Shown: positions 8,880 through 15,975 of the stretch, piece after piece
How positions within the stretch are numbered: the first letter of the stretch is position 1
How the letters are laid out: the number at the start of each line of letters is the position of its first letter
NCBI GenBank assembly: GCA_020073345.1
Contig: JAIQFI010000008.1
Span: 1 to 42,107, forward strand
Direction of reading: 5' to 3'
Length of the DNA: 42,107 nt
Source: Terriglobia bacterium
Lineage (GTDB): Bacteria; Acidobacteriota; Terriglobia; Bryobacterales; Bryobacteraceae
Notes under the pieces: model-generated
Seen by the model: the letters and a program-made list of their open reading frames with translations, nothing else
Database searches by the model: none
Told to the model about the DNA's origin: nothing
Made by a program: the position numbers and the translations under genes

Positions 8880-9166
8880 TCAGCCGGAGCGCCATCCTGC
8901 TGTTGGTGAGCGTGGCCGCGAGCGTACTCGGAGGCCTGTGCTGGAAGCTCGCCCGCCGCGCCCGAGCGGGCCGGAAACGGCGCCTGCGCAGGCTGGAAAT
9001 GGAGCTGCGCCTGGCGGATGCGTCGGAAGCCTTTCATCAGGAGGTATTCAGGTTAGAACACTATCGAGTACTACGGCCCAACGCTTCGGAGCGGAAGGCC
9101 GGATTATTTCCCTCAACAAAAGTGAGTTCGCTGCGATATATAAAGGGGCGCCAGAATGAAGATTGA
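8876..9166 (+). CDS. Small membrane protein between fliN and flgM
   Basis: A 96-residue protein I do not recognise. It has one hydrophobic N-terminal helix (about residues 5-25, AILLLVSVAASVLGGLCW) followed by a very basic stretch (KLARRARAGRKRRLRR) and a charged helix. That layout predicts an inner-membrane anchor with a cytoplasmic C-terminus. The GTG start 8876 overlaps the fliN stop, and its 3' end overlaps the flgM start by 11 bp, so it is coupled on both sides. It is FliO-like only in having an N-terminal membrane helix. A sigma-28-like element for flgM lies inside its coding sequence. Confidence 0.6.
   Translation: MISRSAILLLVSVAASVLGGLCWKLARRARAGRKRRLRRLEMELRLADASEAFHQEVFRLEHYRVLRPNASERKAGLFPSTKVSSLRYIKGRQNED
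9113..9139 (+). promoter_or_regulatory. Possible sigma-28 promoter for flgM
   Basis: TCAA (9113-9116), a 15-bp spacer and TGCGATAT (9132-9139) share the spacing and CGATAT core with the stronger elements before flbD and the 104-aa orphan gene. It lies inside the upstream small membrane protein gene, 16 bp before ATG 9156. flgM is sigma-28-dependent in enterobacteria. The predicted transcription start would cut into the AAAGGGG ribosome-binding site, which weakens the call. Confidence 0.35.
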
Positions 9167-9446
9167 CGAGCGCAAAGCCTTGAATACTCAGAAACCCCAG
9201 TCTGAGAAGCTCTTCGAGACGAAGGCTGAAGTCTCCTCCCGGACCGGGAAGACCTCTTCCACGGCCGGGGAAGACGGCGTGGCCCTGGGAAGCCAGGATC
9301 AGCTTCGCCTCCTGGCGATGACTCCCAGCGCGGAAGAGATCAGCCGCGTCGAGCGTCTGACCCAGCTCGTGCAATCCGGACAGTACCAGGTGGATTACCA
9401 GGCACTGGGCGGCGCCATGGTCGCAGCCATGCTCAAGGGTTACTGA
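9156..9446 (+). CDS. flgM: FlgM, anti-sigma-28 factor
   Basis: Small protein that binds and inhibits FliA until it is exported through the completed hook-basal body. It has 96 residues: a low-complexity, probably disordered N-terminal half, then the conserved sigma-binding helices SRVERLTQLVQSGQYQVDYQALGGAMVAAML near the C-terminus. AAAGGGG at 9142-9148 is the ribosome-binding site for ATG 9156. It is followed by a FlgN-like chaperone gene and flgK, the usual flgM-flgN-flgK-flgL order, and lies about 1 kb downstream of its target fliA. Confidence 0.92.
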   Translation: MKIDERKALNTQKPQSEKLFETKAEVSSRTGKTSSTAGEDGVALGSQDQLRLLAMTPSAEEISRVERLTQLVQSGQYQVDYQALGGAMVAAMLKGY

Positions 9447-9459
9447 GCGCGGACTGGAC

Positions 9460-9816
9460 ATGACACTCAAAGAGCGTTGCCAAGCCGGCGAGGCCAAGTT
9501 GGAGCAGGTTTCCGCCGCACTTCTCGAGCCCCGGCCCGAAATTCTGGACCGCTGTGAGGCCGACCTCCAGGAAGTCATCGGATTGCTGCAAAACGAACCG
9601 TCCGACTCGCCGGCGCAGACCGCTGCTTCCGATCGTCTGGAGGTTCGCACCGAGCTGCTGCGTCTCCGGCACAGGATCCGGCTGCTGGCTCTGCAGGTGC
9701 AACAGGCCGCCAATCTATGCCAGGGCTGGATCCAATTGACCCTAAGCCAGGGCTACACGGATCAAGGAACGCCGGCCGTGCCGCCGAGCCAGCCGCAGGC
9801 CGCATACGAGGTCTGA
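9460..9816 (+). CDS. flgN: FlgN-like export chaperone
   Basis: 118-residue, mostly helical protein directly before flgK. FlgN proteins are small cytoplasmic helical chaperones for FlgK and FlgL. Sequence similarity is low across the family, so the name rests on size, predicted helices (residues ~3-100, many Leu/Arg/Gln) and position between flgM and flgK. The last ~15 residues are Pro/Gln-rich. It starts 13 bp after flgM and ends 6 bp before flgK. Confidence 0.7.
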   Translation: MTLKERCQAGEAKLEQVSAALLEPRPEILDRCEADLQEVIGLLQNEPSDSPAQTAASDRLEVRTELLRLRHRIRLLALQVQQAANLCQGWIQLTLSQGYTDQGTPAVPPSQPQAAYEV

Positions 9817-9822
9817 TTCGCC

Positions 9823-11244
9823 ATGAGCCTGTTTGCCAACTTAAACACCAGCGCCAACGCACTCCGTGCGTTTGAACAGTCTCTCGAGATCGCGCAGAAC
9901 AACATCTCGAACTCGTCCACCGCGGGCTACGCCAAACAGGTGCCCACGCTCGACGCGCTCCCCTTCCAGCCACAAACCGGACTTATCGGAGGAGTTCGGG
10001 CCGGCGATCCTCAATCCACGCGGAACGAATACCTGGAACAGTCGGTACGGTATCAGACCGGCCAACTGGCGAACTTCCGGGCTCAAACGCAGGCTCTAGG
10101 CGGAGTCGAACCGATCTTCGACGTCACCGGCCAGACCGGTATTGTGGCCGCGCTTAACAGCCTGTTCCAAAGTTTTTCGGCGTGGAGCGTCAATCCCGAT
10201 TCCGCGGAGTCGCGGCAGGATGTTTTGTCCAAGGCGCAGGACTTGGGCGCAAGCTTCCAGCAGGCGATGGCGGCACTTTCAAGCGTCACCAGCAACGTCA
10301 GTAATAACATCGACAGCACGGTCTCCCAGATCAACACGCTCGCAGCCCAGGTTCGCGACTACAATCTCCAGGTGAACCAGGGCCGGGGCGTCGATGCCGG
10401 GATGGATGCGCACCTGCATGACACGCTCGAAACTCTGAGCGGATTGGCCGGCATTACTGCCCGATTCGAAAGCGACGGCAGCGTCACGCTCCTGCTGGGC
10501 GGACAAACGCCGCTGGTGATCGGCGCTCGCCAGTATTCTCTGAAATCCTCCTACTTCAACACAGCCATACCGGTGAATCCGAACGCCACTCCGGCCACCC
10601 ACATTCTGGACGCCAGCGGACAGGACGTCACCGGCAATGTCGCAGGCGGCACTCTGGGCGGGTTATTGACGGTTCGCAACACCGTCCTTCCTGCTCTCCA
10701 GGGCGATAGCCAGCAGGCGGGCGCTCTGAACCAGCTCGCCAAGAAAGTCGCGGACCGGGTGAATCAGCTTTTGGGCTCCGGGTTGGATCCCGCCGGGAAT
10801 CCCGGCCTGCCGCTATTCACCTATGATGCTTCGAGCGGAGCGAACACGGCGCGCACGCTCGCCATCAATCCGAACATCACCGGCGATACTTTGGCCGCGC
10901 TCGATCCGGGTCCGCCGCAGGTCGCCAATGGGATCGCGCTGTCGCTGGCCGGATTGGGAGATTCGCAGGCGCCTGCGGACACCATCGGCGGAAAATCTAT
11001 TTTGGACTTCCTGAACGGACAGACGCAGATCATCGGGCAGCAGGTGGCGGACGCGACGGCCGGCCAGACCGTGGCCCAACAGTCCGTGGCGCAGGCCCAG
11101 GCCCTGCGAACTCAGGTATCCGGTGTTTCGTTGAATGAAGAAGCCGTCCGGGTGATGGAACTCCAGCGCGGCTACCAGGCGATTTCCAAGATGATCAGCG
11201 TAATCGACGGGCTGACCGACACGCTCTTGAACATGGTCACGTAA
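9823..11244 (+). CDS. flgK: FlgK, hook-filament junction protein 1
   Basis: Junction protein between hook and filament. It has 473 residues. The N-terminal helix and rod-type motif read MSLFANLNTSANALRAFEQSLEIAQNNISNSSTAGYAKQ, with the ANNISN..TPGY-like signature of axial proteins. The C-terminus has the matching axial helix SGVSLNEEAVRVMELQRGYQAISKMISVIDGLTDTLLNMV. The middle is variable and beta-rich. It lies between the flgN-like gene and flgL, which follows after 19 bp. Confidence 0.96.
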   Translation: MSLFANLNTSANALRAFEQSLEIAQNNISNSSTAGYAKQVPTLDALPFQPQTGLIGGVRAGDPQSTRNEYLEQSVRYQTGQLANFRAQTQALGGVEPIFDVTGQTGIVAALNSLFQSFSAWSVNPDSAESRQDVLSKAQDLGASFQQAMAALSSVTSNVSNNIDSTVSQINTLAAQVRDYNLQVNQGRGVDAGMDAHLHDTLETLSGLAGITARFESDGSVTLLLGGQTPLVIGARQYSLKSSYFNTAIPVNPNATPATHILDASGQDVTGNVAGGTLGGLLTVRNTVLPALQGDSQQAGALNQLAKKVADRVNQLLGSGLDPAGNPGLPLFTYDASSGANTARTLAINPNITGDTLAALDPGPPQVANGIALSLAGLGDSQAPADTIGGKSILDFLNGQTQIIGQQVADATAGQTVAQQSVAQAQALRTQVSGVSLNEEAVRVMELQRGYQAISKMISVIDGLTDTLLNMVT

Positions 11245-11263
11245 GGCCCGAGGAGAAACCAGT

Positions 11264-12184
11264 ATGCTGCAAAGCTTTGATCCGGTGAGGGCGCAGTTCC
11301 TGGCCGACCTTGCCTCGCTGAACAACCGCATGGCCAAGACCCAGGCCCAGCTTACCTCGGGCTTGCGAATCAGCCGGCCATCGGACGATCCGTCGGCAGT
11401 TGGCGACGTGTTGCAGCTTCAATCCGATATCGGCCGGGTCACCCAGGTAGCCACCAATCTGAATAACGTCAAAAGCGAAGTCGACTCCGCGTCGGGAGTG
11501 GTACAGGATTCCATATCTCTCCTGGATCAAGCCCGGTCGTTGGCGGCCCAGGGCGCGTCGGCCACGCTCTCGCCCGCCGTACGGCCAACGCTGGCCGCGC
11601 AAGCCGAGCAGATCCTCAGCGCGCTGGTCAACGCCAGCCGCACCACCTTCGCCGGGAGGTATCTGTTCAGCGGAGACACCTCATCGCAGCCGGCCTACGA
11701 CTTGAATCTCGCCAACCCGAACGGAGTCGACCGGCTCCTCACGGTCCCGGCCACCCGGCTCATACAGGATTCCAACGGCGTCGTCTTCGCGGTATCGAAG
11801 ACCGCGCAGGATCTTTTTGACCATCGCAATCCCGATGACAGCATCGCGGCGGATAATGTTTTTGCGGCCGTGAACAGCCTGCGCGTGGCGCTGGCTAACA
11901 ACGATCAGGCCGCCACGGCCGATGCCGCCACTTCGATTCAAAAGGCCCAGGATTATCTCTCGCTGCAGAGCACCTTTTACGGCGCAGTGCAGAATCGGGT
12001 AAGCAACGCGCTGGATGTTGCGCAGAAGTTCCAGCTCCAATGGAAGACCGCGCTCAGCAACGAGCGCGATACGGACATCGCCGCGGCCACGACGGACCTG
12101 ACTCAGGAGCAGCTCAGCCAGCAGGCCGCGATGCAAGCCGAGGCTTCCATGCCACGGAATAGTCTGTTTGATTTCCTGAAGTAA
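11264..12184 (+). CDS. flgL: FlgL, hook-filament junction protein 3
   Basis: Junction protein, flagellin-like in fold. It has 306 residues with an N-terminal D0/D1 region (RMAKTQAQLTSGLRISRPSDDPSAVGDVLQLQSDI) and a C-terminal helix (QLSQQAAMQAEASMPRNSLFDFLK). The internal TTFAGRYLFSGDTSSQPAY is typical of FlgL. GAGGAGAAACC before ATG 11264 supplies the ribosome-binding site. It is the last gene of the long plus-strand run; motB converges on it after 50 bp, with no clear intrinsic terminator in the gap. Confidence 0.95.
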   Translation: MLQSFDPVRAQFLADLASLNNRMAKTQAQLTSGLRISRPSDDPSAVGDVLQLQSDIGRVTQVATNLNNVKSEVDSASGVVQDSISLLDQARSLAAQGASATLSPAVRPTLAAQAEQILSALVNASRTTFAGRYLFSGDTSSQPAYDLNLANPNGVDRLLTVPATRLIQDSNGVVFAVSKTAQDLFDHRNPDDSIAADNVFAAVNSLRVALANNDQAATADAATSIQKAQDYLSLQSTFYGAVQNRVSNALDVAQKFQLQWKTALSNERDTDIAAATTDLTQEQLSQQAAMQAEASMPRNSLFDFLK

Positions 12185-12234
12185 GCCCTTACCGGATCGG
12201 GGCCGGGACGAGTCTCGAAACCTGTCACAGACGG

Positions 12235-13056
12235 CTATTCTTTCTTGGCAGGCTCGGTCTTCGCGGGATCGATCTTGGCGGGCTCGGTCTTGGCGATCGC
12301 ATAGTTGTTCAGAATCACCAGGTCCACGCGGCGGTTGCGCGCTCTGCCCTCGGGCGTATCGTTATCGGCCACCGGCACCGTATCCGCATAGCCGGAAATC
12401 GATAGACGTTGAGCGGGAATCTCGAAGCGGTTCGACAAAACCTCCATCATGGTAATGGAGCGCGCCGCGGAAAGTTCCCAATTACTGCGGAAGCGGGTCG
12501 TGTGGATGGGCACGGCATCGGTGTGGCCTTCAATGCGGACCGGATTCGACACCGCTTTGAGCGCCCCGGCGACTTTCTGGAGCGTCGGCATGGTGGCCAG
12601 GTCGACGGCATCGGTGCCCGAAGGGAAGAAGGCCGCCTGCTTGAGGCTCACGACGATGCCTCGGGGCGTCATACTGACCTCCACCTTGCCCTGCTTGATC
12701 TCTTCTTCCAGTTCCGCCGACAGCGTCTTGAGAGAGACGCTCAGCTCCATCACTTCCTGCTGTGCTTCCTTGGCGGCCTTCTGCACTCCGCCCGGACCGT
12801 GCATCTGAGCGTTCCCCTGACCCCTGTCGTCCACGGTGCCGCCCAGCACTTTGGCGACGGCCGGCGGCATGCTGACGGAATGACCTTCCTTGAGCGCCTT
12901 CTCGACCGCTTCGGAGATCTGCTTGGCTTTGGACTTATCGGTCTGCGAGGAAGCGAACATCACCACGAAGAAGGCGAACAACAGCGTGATGAAGTCGGCA
13001 TAGGAAACCAGCCAGCGCTCGTGATTCTCATGCTCGGCGTGCTTGGGACGCGGCAT
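12235..13056 (-). CDS. motB: MotB, flagellar stator protein (OmpA-type)
   Basis: Stator subunit that anchors the motor to peptidoglycan. It has 273 residues. One N-terminal membrane helix contains the proton-binding Asp in WLVSYADFITLLFAFFVVMFASS (Asp at about residue 21). A linker/plug follows, then an OmpA-like peptidoglycan-binding domain (~130-250) with IEGHTDAVPI, SNWELSAARS and GYADTVPVADN..EGRARNRRVDL. The C-terminus is a small repeat of (T/I)(E/D)PAK units (TEPAKIDPAKTEPAKKE). It starts 2 bp after the motA stop, so motA and motB are cotranscribed. Confidence 0.95.
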   Translation of the reverse strand: MPRPKHAEHENHERWLVSYADFITLLFAFFVVMFASSQTDKSKAKQISEAVEKALKEGHSVSMPPAVAKVLGGTVDDRGQGNAQMHGPGGVQKAAKEAQQEVMELSVSLKTLSAELEEEIKQGKVEVSMTPRGIVVSLKQAAFFPSGTDAVDLATMPTLQKVAGALKAVSNPVRIEGHTDAVPIHTTRFRSNWELSAARSITMMEVLSNRFEIPAQRLSISGYADTVPVADNDTPEGRARNRRVDLVILNNYAIAKTEPAKIDPAKTEPAKKE

Positions 13057-13058
13057 GC

Positions 13059-13922
13059 CTAACCTTTGGCCGCCGCCGGGGCCGCAGCGCCGCTGGCCTG
13101 CGCTTCGGCTTTGTTCTTGCTCTTACCGGCATGCTGGAGGAAGGCTTCCAGTTTCACCCGGATCAGTTTCGGGTTCATGCCCTCCACGATGCTGCAGACG
13201 CCCTCCAGCAGGAGTTCTTTGTCCTGCGCGTCCTGGCGAATGCGGGCCTTCAGCTTGTTGGCCGCCGGGAGGAGAACCAGGTTGGAGACCGCTACGCCAT
13301 ACACCGTGGCCACGAAAGCGACAGCGATTCCCTTCCCTACCTCTTCGATGTTCTCCAGGTGCTTCATCACCTGGATCAGGCCCAGGACGGCGCCGATGAT
13401 GCCGATGGTGGGTGCGTATCCCCCGGCCCCTTCGAACACCTTGGCGGCGGATTCGCGGTGATGTTCGGACTGCGCAATCTCCAGCTCCATCATCTTGCGC
13501 AGCTCCTGAAGATCGGTGCCATCGACGGCCAATGACAGCGCCTTCTGGAGAAACCTATCGCCTATCTTCTCCAGATCCTCTTCGAGCGAAACGATGCTGC
13601 TTTTGCGGGCCTTGGTGGCGTAGGCGATGATCTCTTCCACGGCCGCCGCGGGGTCCAGCTTTTCTTCGAAGAATACGCTCTTGAGCCCCCCTACCGCGGC
13701 CAGGAGCGAGGAGAGCGACGAAGTCACCATCACCGCGCCAAGGGTTCCGCCGAGCACGATGATCGCCGCCGAGATCTGCACAATATCGCTGATCTTGCCG
13801 CCTTCCCACATGAGTCCGCCGATGATGCCGCCCAGGGCAATCAGCAGACCCGCAAAGCTCGCGATGTCCGGCTTCGAGCTCTTGAGATTGGATTTGGGAG
13901 CCGCTGCTTCCTTGTCTGCCAT
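13059..13922 (-). CDS. motA: MotA, flagellar stator channel protein
   Basis: Ion-conducting stator subunit. It has 287 residues with four membrane helices: two near the N-terminus (~22-40 and ~47-68), then a cytoplasmic loop with the charged torque-generating segment (KARKSSIVSLEEDLEK), then two more in APTIGIIGAVLGLIQVM and GKGIAVAFVATVYGVAVSNLVLLPAA. The C-terminus is Ala/Lys-rich. No residue check for proton versus sodium use was made. It lies downstream of flbD with a 10-bp gap and upstream of motB in one minus-strand unit. Confidence 0.95.
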   Translation of the reverse strand: MADKEAAAPKSNLKSSKPDIASFAGLLIALGGIIGGLMWEGGKISDIVQISAAIIVLGGTLGAVMVTSSLSSLLAAVGGLKSVFFEEKLDPAAAVEEIIAYATKARKSSIVSLEEDLEKIGDRFLQKALSLAVDGTDLQELRKMMELEIAQSEHHRESAAKVFEGAGGYAPTIGIIGAVLGLIQVMKHLENIEEVGKGIAVAFVATVYGVAVSNLVLLPAANKLKARIRQDAQDKELLLEGVCSIVEGMNPKLIRVKLEAFLQHAGKSKNKAEAQASGAAAPAAAKG

Positions 13923-13932
13923 GGGAGCTGTG

Positions 13933-14178
13933 TTACCTGCTTTGCGACTCGGATTCTGAACTATGTTCGCGCGGCGCGGTCAACCTGGCCAGATCAGGAC
14001 TGAGCAGCTTTTGACGAAAAACGATCACTTTGTCCACGACCTCCTCGGCCGATTCAAGCACCATGAACTTCTGCCCGGATGTAAGCGTCACGACTGTGTC
14101 AGGTGTCATGTCGATGTGTTCGATCAGGTCCGAGTTGACGATCAAGGGAACGTGATTCAGCCTGGTTAGTCGTATCAT
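13933..14178 (-). CDS. flbD: FlbD-family flagellar protein
   Basis: 81-residue protein of the small FlbD family often found next to motA (not the unrelated Caulobacter sigma-54 activator also called FlbD). The family pattern is clear: MIRLTRLNHVPLIVNSDLIEHIDMTPDTVVTLTSGQKFMVLESAEEVVDKVIVFRQKLL, then a Ser/Glu-rich tail. Its molecular role is not known to me. It is the first gene of flbD-motA-motB. A sigma-28-like promoter lies at 14208-14234, and a hairpin covers the ribosome-binding region immediately before the ATG. Confidence 0.88.
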   Translation of the reverse strand: MIRLTRLNHVPLIVNSDLIEHIDMTPDTVVTLTSGQKFMVLESAEEVVDKVIVFRQKLLSPDLARLTAPREHSSESESQSR

Positions 14179-14181
14179 CGG

Positions 14182-14204
14182 CTCTGCCCGGGTTGTGGGC
14201 AGAG
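14182..14204 (-). promoter_or_regulatory. Hairpin over the flbD ribosome-binding site
   Basis: In the minus-strand RNA, CTCTGCCC pairs perfectly with GGGCAGAG (8 bp, 7-nt loop). The 3' arm ends 3 nt before the flbD ATG and contains the only Shine-Dalgarno-like bases (GGGCAGAG). There is no U-tract, so it is not a terminator. It may limit translation of flbD unless opened. Confidence 0.45.
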
Positions 14205-14207
14205 TCC

Positions 14208-14234
14208 ATATCGATGAAAAATCAGGAAAGTTTA
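14208..14234 (-). promoter_or_regulatory. Sigma-28 (FliA) promoter for flbD-motA-motB
   Basis: On the minus strand TAAA (14231-14234), a spacer of exactly 15 bp, and ATCGATAT (14208-14215). The known sigma-28 consensus is TAAA-N15-GCCGATAA, so the -35 and the CGATA core match. The same two boxes with the same spacing recur before the 104-aa gene at 15772-15798. The -35 sits in an imperfect palindrome (TCAGG at 14222-14226, CCTGA at 14235-14239) that could be an operator. Confidence 0.6.
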
Positions 14235-14481
14235 CCTGAAGTTATGCACCCGGGCCGCCCGTGGAAATAGGGAACTAGCCCTAAGAGATCGCTAGGTAAC
14301 TACCCGGCGGTTACTTCAGTCCCTCACGCGGTTGGATGTTGCGGAAGAGGAACACCGGGGTCGTTTACCCGGCGTATCCAGGCACGATTCGGGAGCATCT
14401 CATATCGAGAAGTATGGAAAGCTTGCTCACCGCTTCGCCTATTTCTACTCCACGCCGCTCCGGTTCCTGCCACGGCAGCAC

Positions 14482-14509
14482 TAAAGCAATCCCCTTAGTC
14501 CGCCGATCT
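14482..14509 (+). promoter_or_regulatory. Possible sigma-28 promoter for fliM
   Basis: TAAAG starting at 14482 and GCCGATCT (14502-14509) match both boxes of the FliA consensus, but the spacer from TAAA is 16 rather than 15 bp. The predicted start near 14516 would leave a leader of about 10 nt beginning at AGGAAAGG, the fliM ribosome-binding site. Confidence 0.4.
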
Positions 14510-14525
14510 GTTCTCAGGAAAGGCC

Positions 14526-15416
14526 ATGCTCTCCACACTTCCGTCATCTGGCGCAAAACAGTTTGAAGTCGGCCAGCCGGATTCCGCCAATCCGCGTTTC
14601 AAAACCCTGCGGTCGGTCCACGAACGGTATGCGGCCAGCGTGGCCACGGCCCTGTCGGCGTTTCTACGCTCGGACTTCCAGGTGAGCTTCAAGGATCTCT
14701 CGGTTCAGACCAGTGGCGGCTTTCGCGCTGCCCTGCCGAGTCCCACCTGCCTCATGGTCTTCCGGCTTCACCCGCGTGACGAGCGCATGTATCTGCACCT
14801 GGACTGCGCCACCGTGTTTGGGTTACTCGAACTCCTGTTGGGTGGCAAGTGTGGTCCCGACCCAGTCGCGCCGCGAAACCTGACCGAGATCGAATGGAGC
14901 CTGCTGGAGGAAATTGCCCGGGTGATGGTGCGTCCCTTGGGCGAGGCCTGGCAGCTCTTTGCGACCGTCGAGTTCGAGGTGGAATCCCTGGTCAGCGAAC
15001 CTGCCTTGTTGGCGCCGAACGATCCGAATCAGCCTTCCAGCCAGCCGATGATCCGCCTGGCCTTCGATCTGGGATGCGGGGAACACTCGGGCGCGCTGGA
15101 GATAGCGGTGGCACAGTCGTTCTTCGACACTGTGGGAACCGCTCCGGACCAGAAAGGGACGCCCGATGCCCTGGAGCCTGATGCGCGTCAGAAATTAGCG
15201 CTGTTGGACGAAGCCGGCGTGTCTCTGGAAGTCCGTCTGGAAGGACCTCTCCTGCCGGTCGGTGACCTCATGAGCCTAAAGACGGGGCAAGTAATCAAGC
15301 TGAACCATCCTTTGGATCAGCCCTTGCGCGGAGTGCTCAACGGAGCGCTCTCCATGGAGGGCACTGTGGTCGGCTCCGGGAAAAAGCGGGCGTTCCAGAT
15401 CGCGGCCTTGCCCTAA
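14526..15416 (+). CDS. fliM: FliM-family flagellar switch protein
   Basis: C-ring switch component. It has 296 residues. The middle domain (~40-205) contains LRSVHERYAASVATALSAFLRSDFQVSF and TVFGLLELLLGG.., followed by NLTEIEWSLLEEIARVM. The C-terminal SpoA domain (~215-290) has SLEVRLEGPLLPVGDLMSLKTGQVIKLNHPLDQPL. It is shorter than usual (~330 aa), and the N-terminus lacks the LSQ-EIDALL peptide that binds CheY-P in typical FliM. AGGAAAGG precedes ATG 14526. It is separated from the fliN gene by 5.6 kb, and an orphan gene converges on its 3' end. Confidence 0.87.
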   Translation: MLSTLPSSGAKQFEVGQPDSANPRFKTLRSVHERYAASVATALSAFLRSDFQVSFKDLSVQTSGGFRAALPSPTCLMVFRLHPRDERMYLHLDCATVFGLLELLLGGKCGPDPVAPRNLTEIEWSLLEEIARVMVRPLGEAWQLFATVEFEVESLVSEPALLAPNDPNQPSSQPMIRLAFDLGCGEHSGALEIAVAQSFFDTVGTAPDQKGTPDALEPDARQKLALLDEAGVSLEVRLEGPLLPVGDLMSLKTGQVIKLNHPLDQPLRGVLNGALSMEGTVVGSGKKRAFQIAALP

Positions 15417-15438
15417 GAGTGACGGGAAGTCTCCCGAA

Positions 15439-15753
15439 TCAAATCCGGTTTTCACGCCACAGAGATTGAACTCCGGCCAGGTGCTGCAGCAGCTGAACGG
15501 AAACCTGCAGATCCTCGGCGGGCGACTCGCCTCCGCACCGCAGCCAGTTGCGCATCGCGTCCGCGATGGTGGCCAGCATTTCCATTCGCTCCCGCTCGTC
15601 TTCTCCCGTCAGAGGCCAGCCGGCCGGCTCAGCGGAGATCCAGGCGAGCGTCAGAGTCTCTCGCAGACGGCGCAAGTCGCCACTGTTCCAGGCGGAAAGA
15701 AGGAGCCGCGCACACTGTTCTGAAGCGGGAGCCGATTTCGTTTTCATCATCAT
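15439..15753 (-). CDS. Orphan 104-aa protein in the flagellar cluster
   Basis: I do not recognise this protein. It is predicted almost all-helical, with no signal peptide or membrane segment: ASEQCARLLLSAWNSGDLRRLRETL, then ERERMEMLATIADAMRNWL, then EDLQVSVQLLQHLAGV. Three ATG codons in a row (15745-15753) leave the exact start open by two residues, and no strong Shine-Dalgarno is visible. It lies between fliM and fliC on the opposite strand. A sigma-28-like promoter identical in both boxes to the flbD one lies 18 bp upstream, which argues that it is a real late flagellar gene, possibly a chaperone or regulator. Confidence 0.6.
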   Translation of the reverse strand: MMMKTKSAPASEQCARLLLSAWNSGDLRRLRETLTLAWISAEPAGWPLTGEDERERMEMLATIADAMRNWLRCGGESPAEDLQVSVQLLQHLAGVQSLWRENRI

Positions 15754-15771
15754 GCGGATGGACTGCAGGAC

Positions 15772-15798
15772 ATATCGATCGGCCCGGTGCGCAGTTTA
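15772..15798 (-). promoter_or_regulatory. Sigma-28 (FliA) promoter for the 104-aa orphan gene
   Basis: On the minus strand TAAA (15795-15798), exactly 15 bp, then ATCGATAT (15772-15779). Both boxes and the spacing are the same as in the flbD-motAB element at 14208-14234. The start codon is about 18 bp downstream of the -10. An overlapping GCCGAT adds to the resemblance. Confidence 0.6.
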
Positions 15799-15869
15799 AA
15801 ATTTTTTGGGACCCTCGGGCGCCAAGTACCAAAAGTGGCCTGTTTGCACTTTCTTAACAAAAAAAGTCT

Positions 15870-15897
15870 GAAATACTTCGCGGGCTTTGCGAGATGA
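15870..15897 (+). promoter_or_regulatory. Weak sigma-28-like element upstream of fliC
   Basis: GAAA (15870-15873), 16 bp, CGAGATGA (15890-15897). Only the AAA and GAT cores match the consensus. fliC is normally sigma-28-dependent and no better candidate was found in 15754-15975, so this is listed at low confidence. Confidence 0.22.
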
Positions 15898-15929
15898 ATA
15901 GCACGCTCCTGGAAGTTGGACCGAGCGGA

Positions 15930-15946
15930 TTCGGCAGGATGCCGAA
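15930..15946 (+). other. Hairpin in the fliC leader
   Basis: TTCGGCA-GGA-TGCCGAA is a perfect 7-bp stem with a 3-nt loop, 30 nt before the fliC ATG and just upstream of AAAGGA. There is no U-tract. A 5' hairpin of this kind can stabilise an abundant mRNA; that role is inferred. Confidence 0.5.
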
Positions 15947-15975
15947 GATTTCAATTAGAAAAAGGACGTGACGCA

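Larger units (their letters stand above)
14179..14525. other. Divergent gap between flbD and fliM
   Basis: 347 bp without a supported gene. It contains, from the left, the flbD hairpin and sigma-28 element and, at the right, a sigma-28-like element for fliM. A small perfect hairpin CTGCC-AC-GGCAG lies at 14467-14478. The short ORFs here have no family features and no credible ribosome-binding sites. The remaining ~200 bp (14240-14460) show nothing I can name. Confidence 0.6.

Noticed and set aside
14467-14478. CTGCCACGGCAG hairpin upstream of fliM
   Set aside because: Short, with a 2-nt loop and no context that gives it a function.
15423-15436. CGGGA-AGTC-TCCCG hairpin between fliM and the orphan gene
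   Set aside because: Only a 5-bp stem without a U-tract; too weak for a terminator call.
15837-15850. TGGCC...TTGCA upstream of fliC as a sigma-54 promoter
   Set aside because: The spacing between GG and GC is 7 bp instead of 10.
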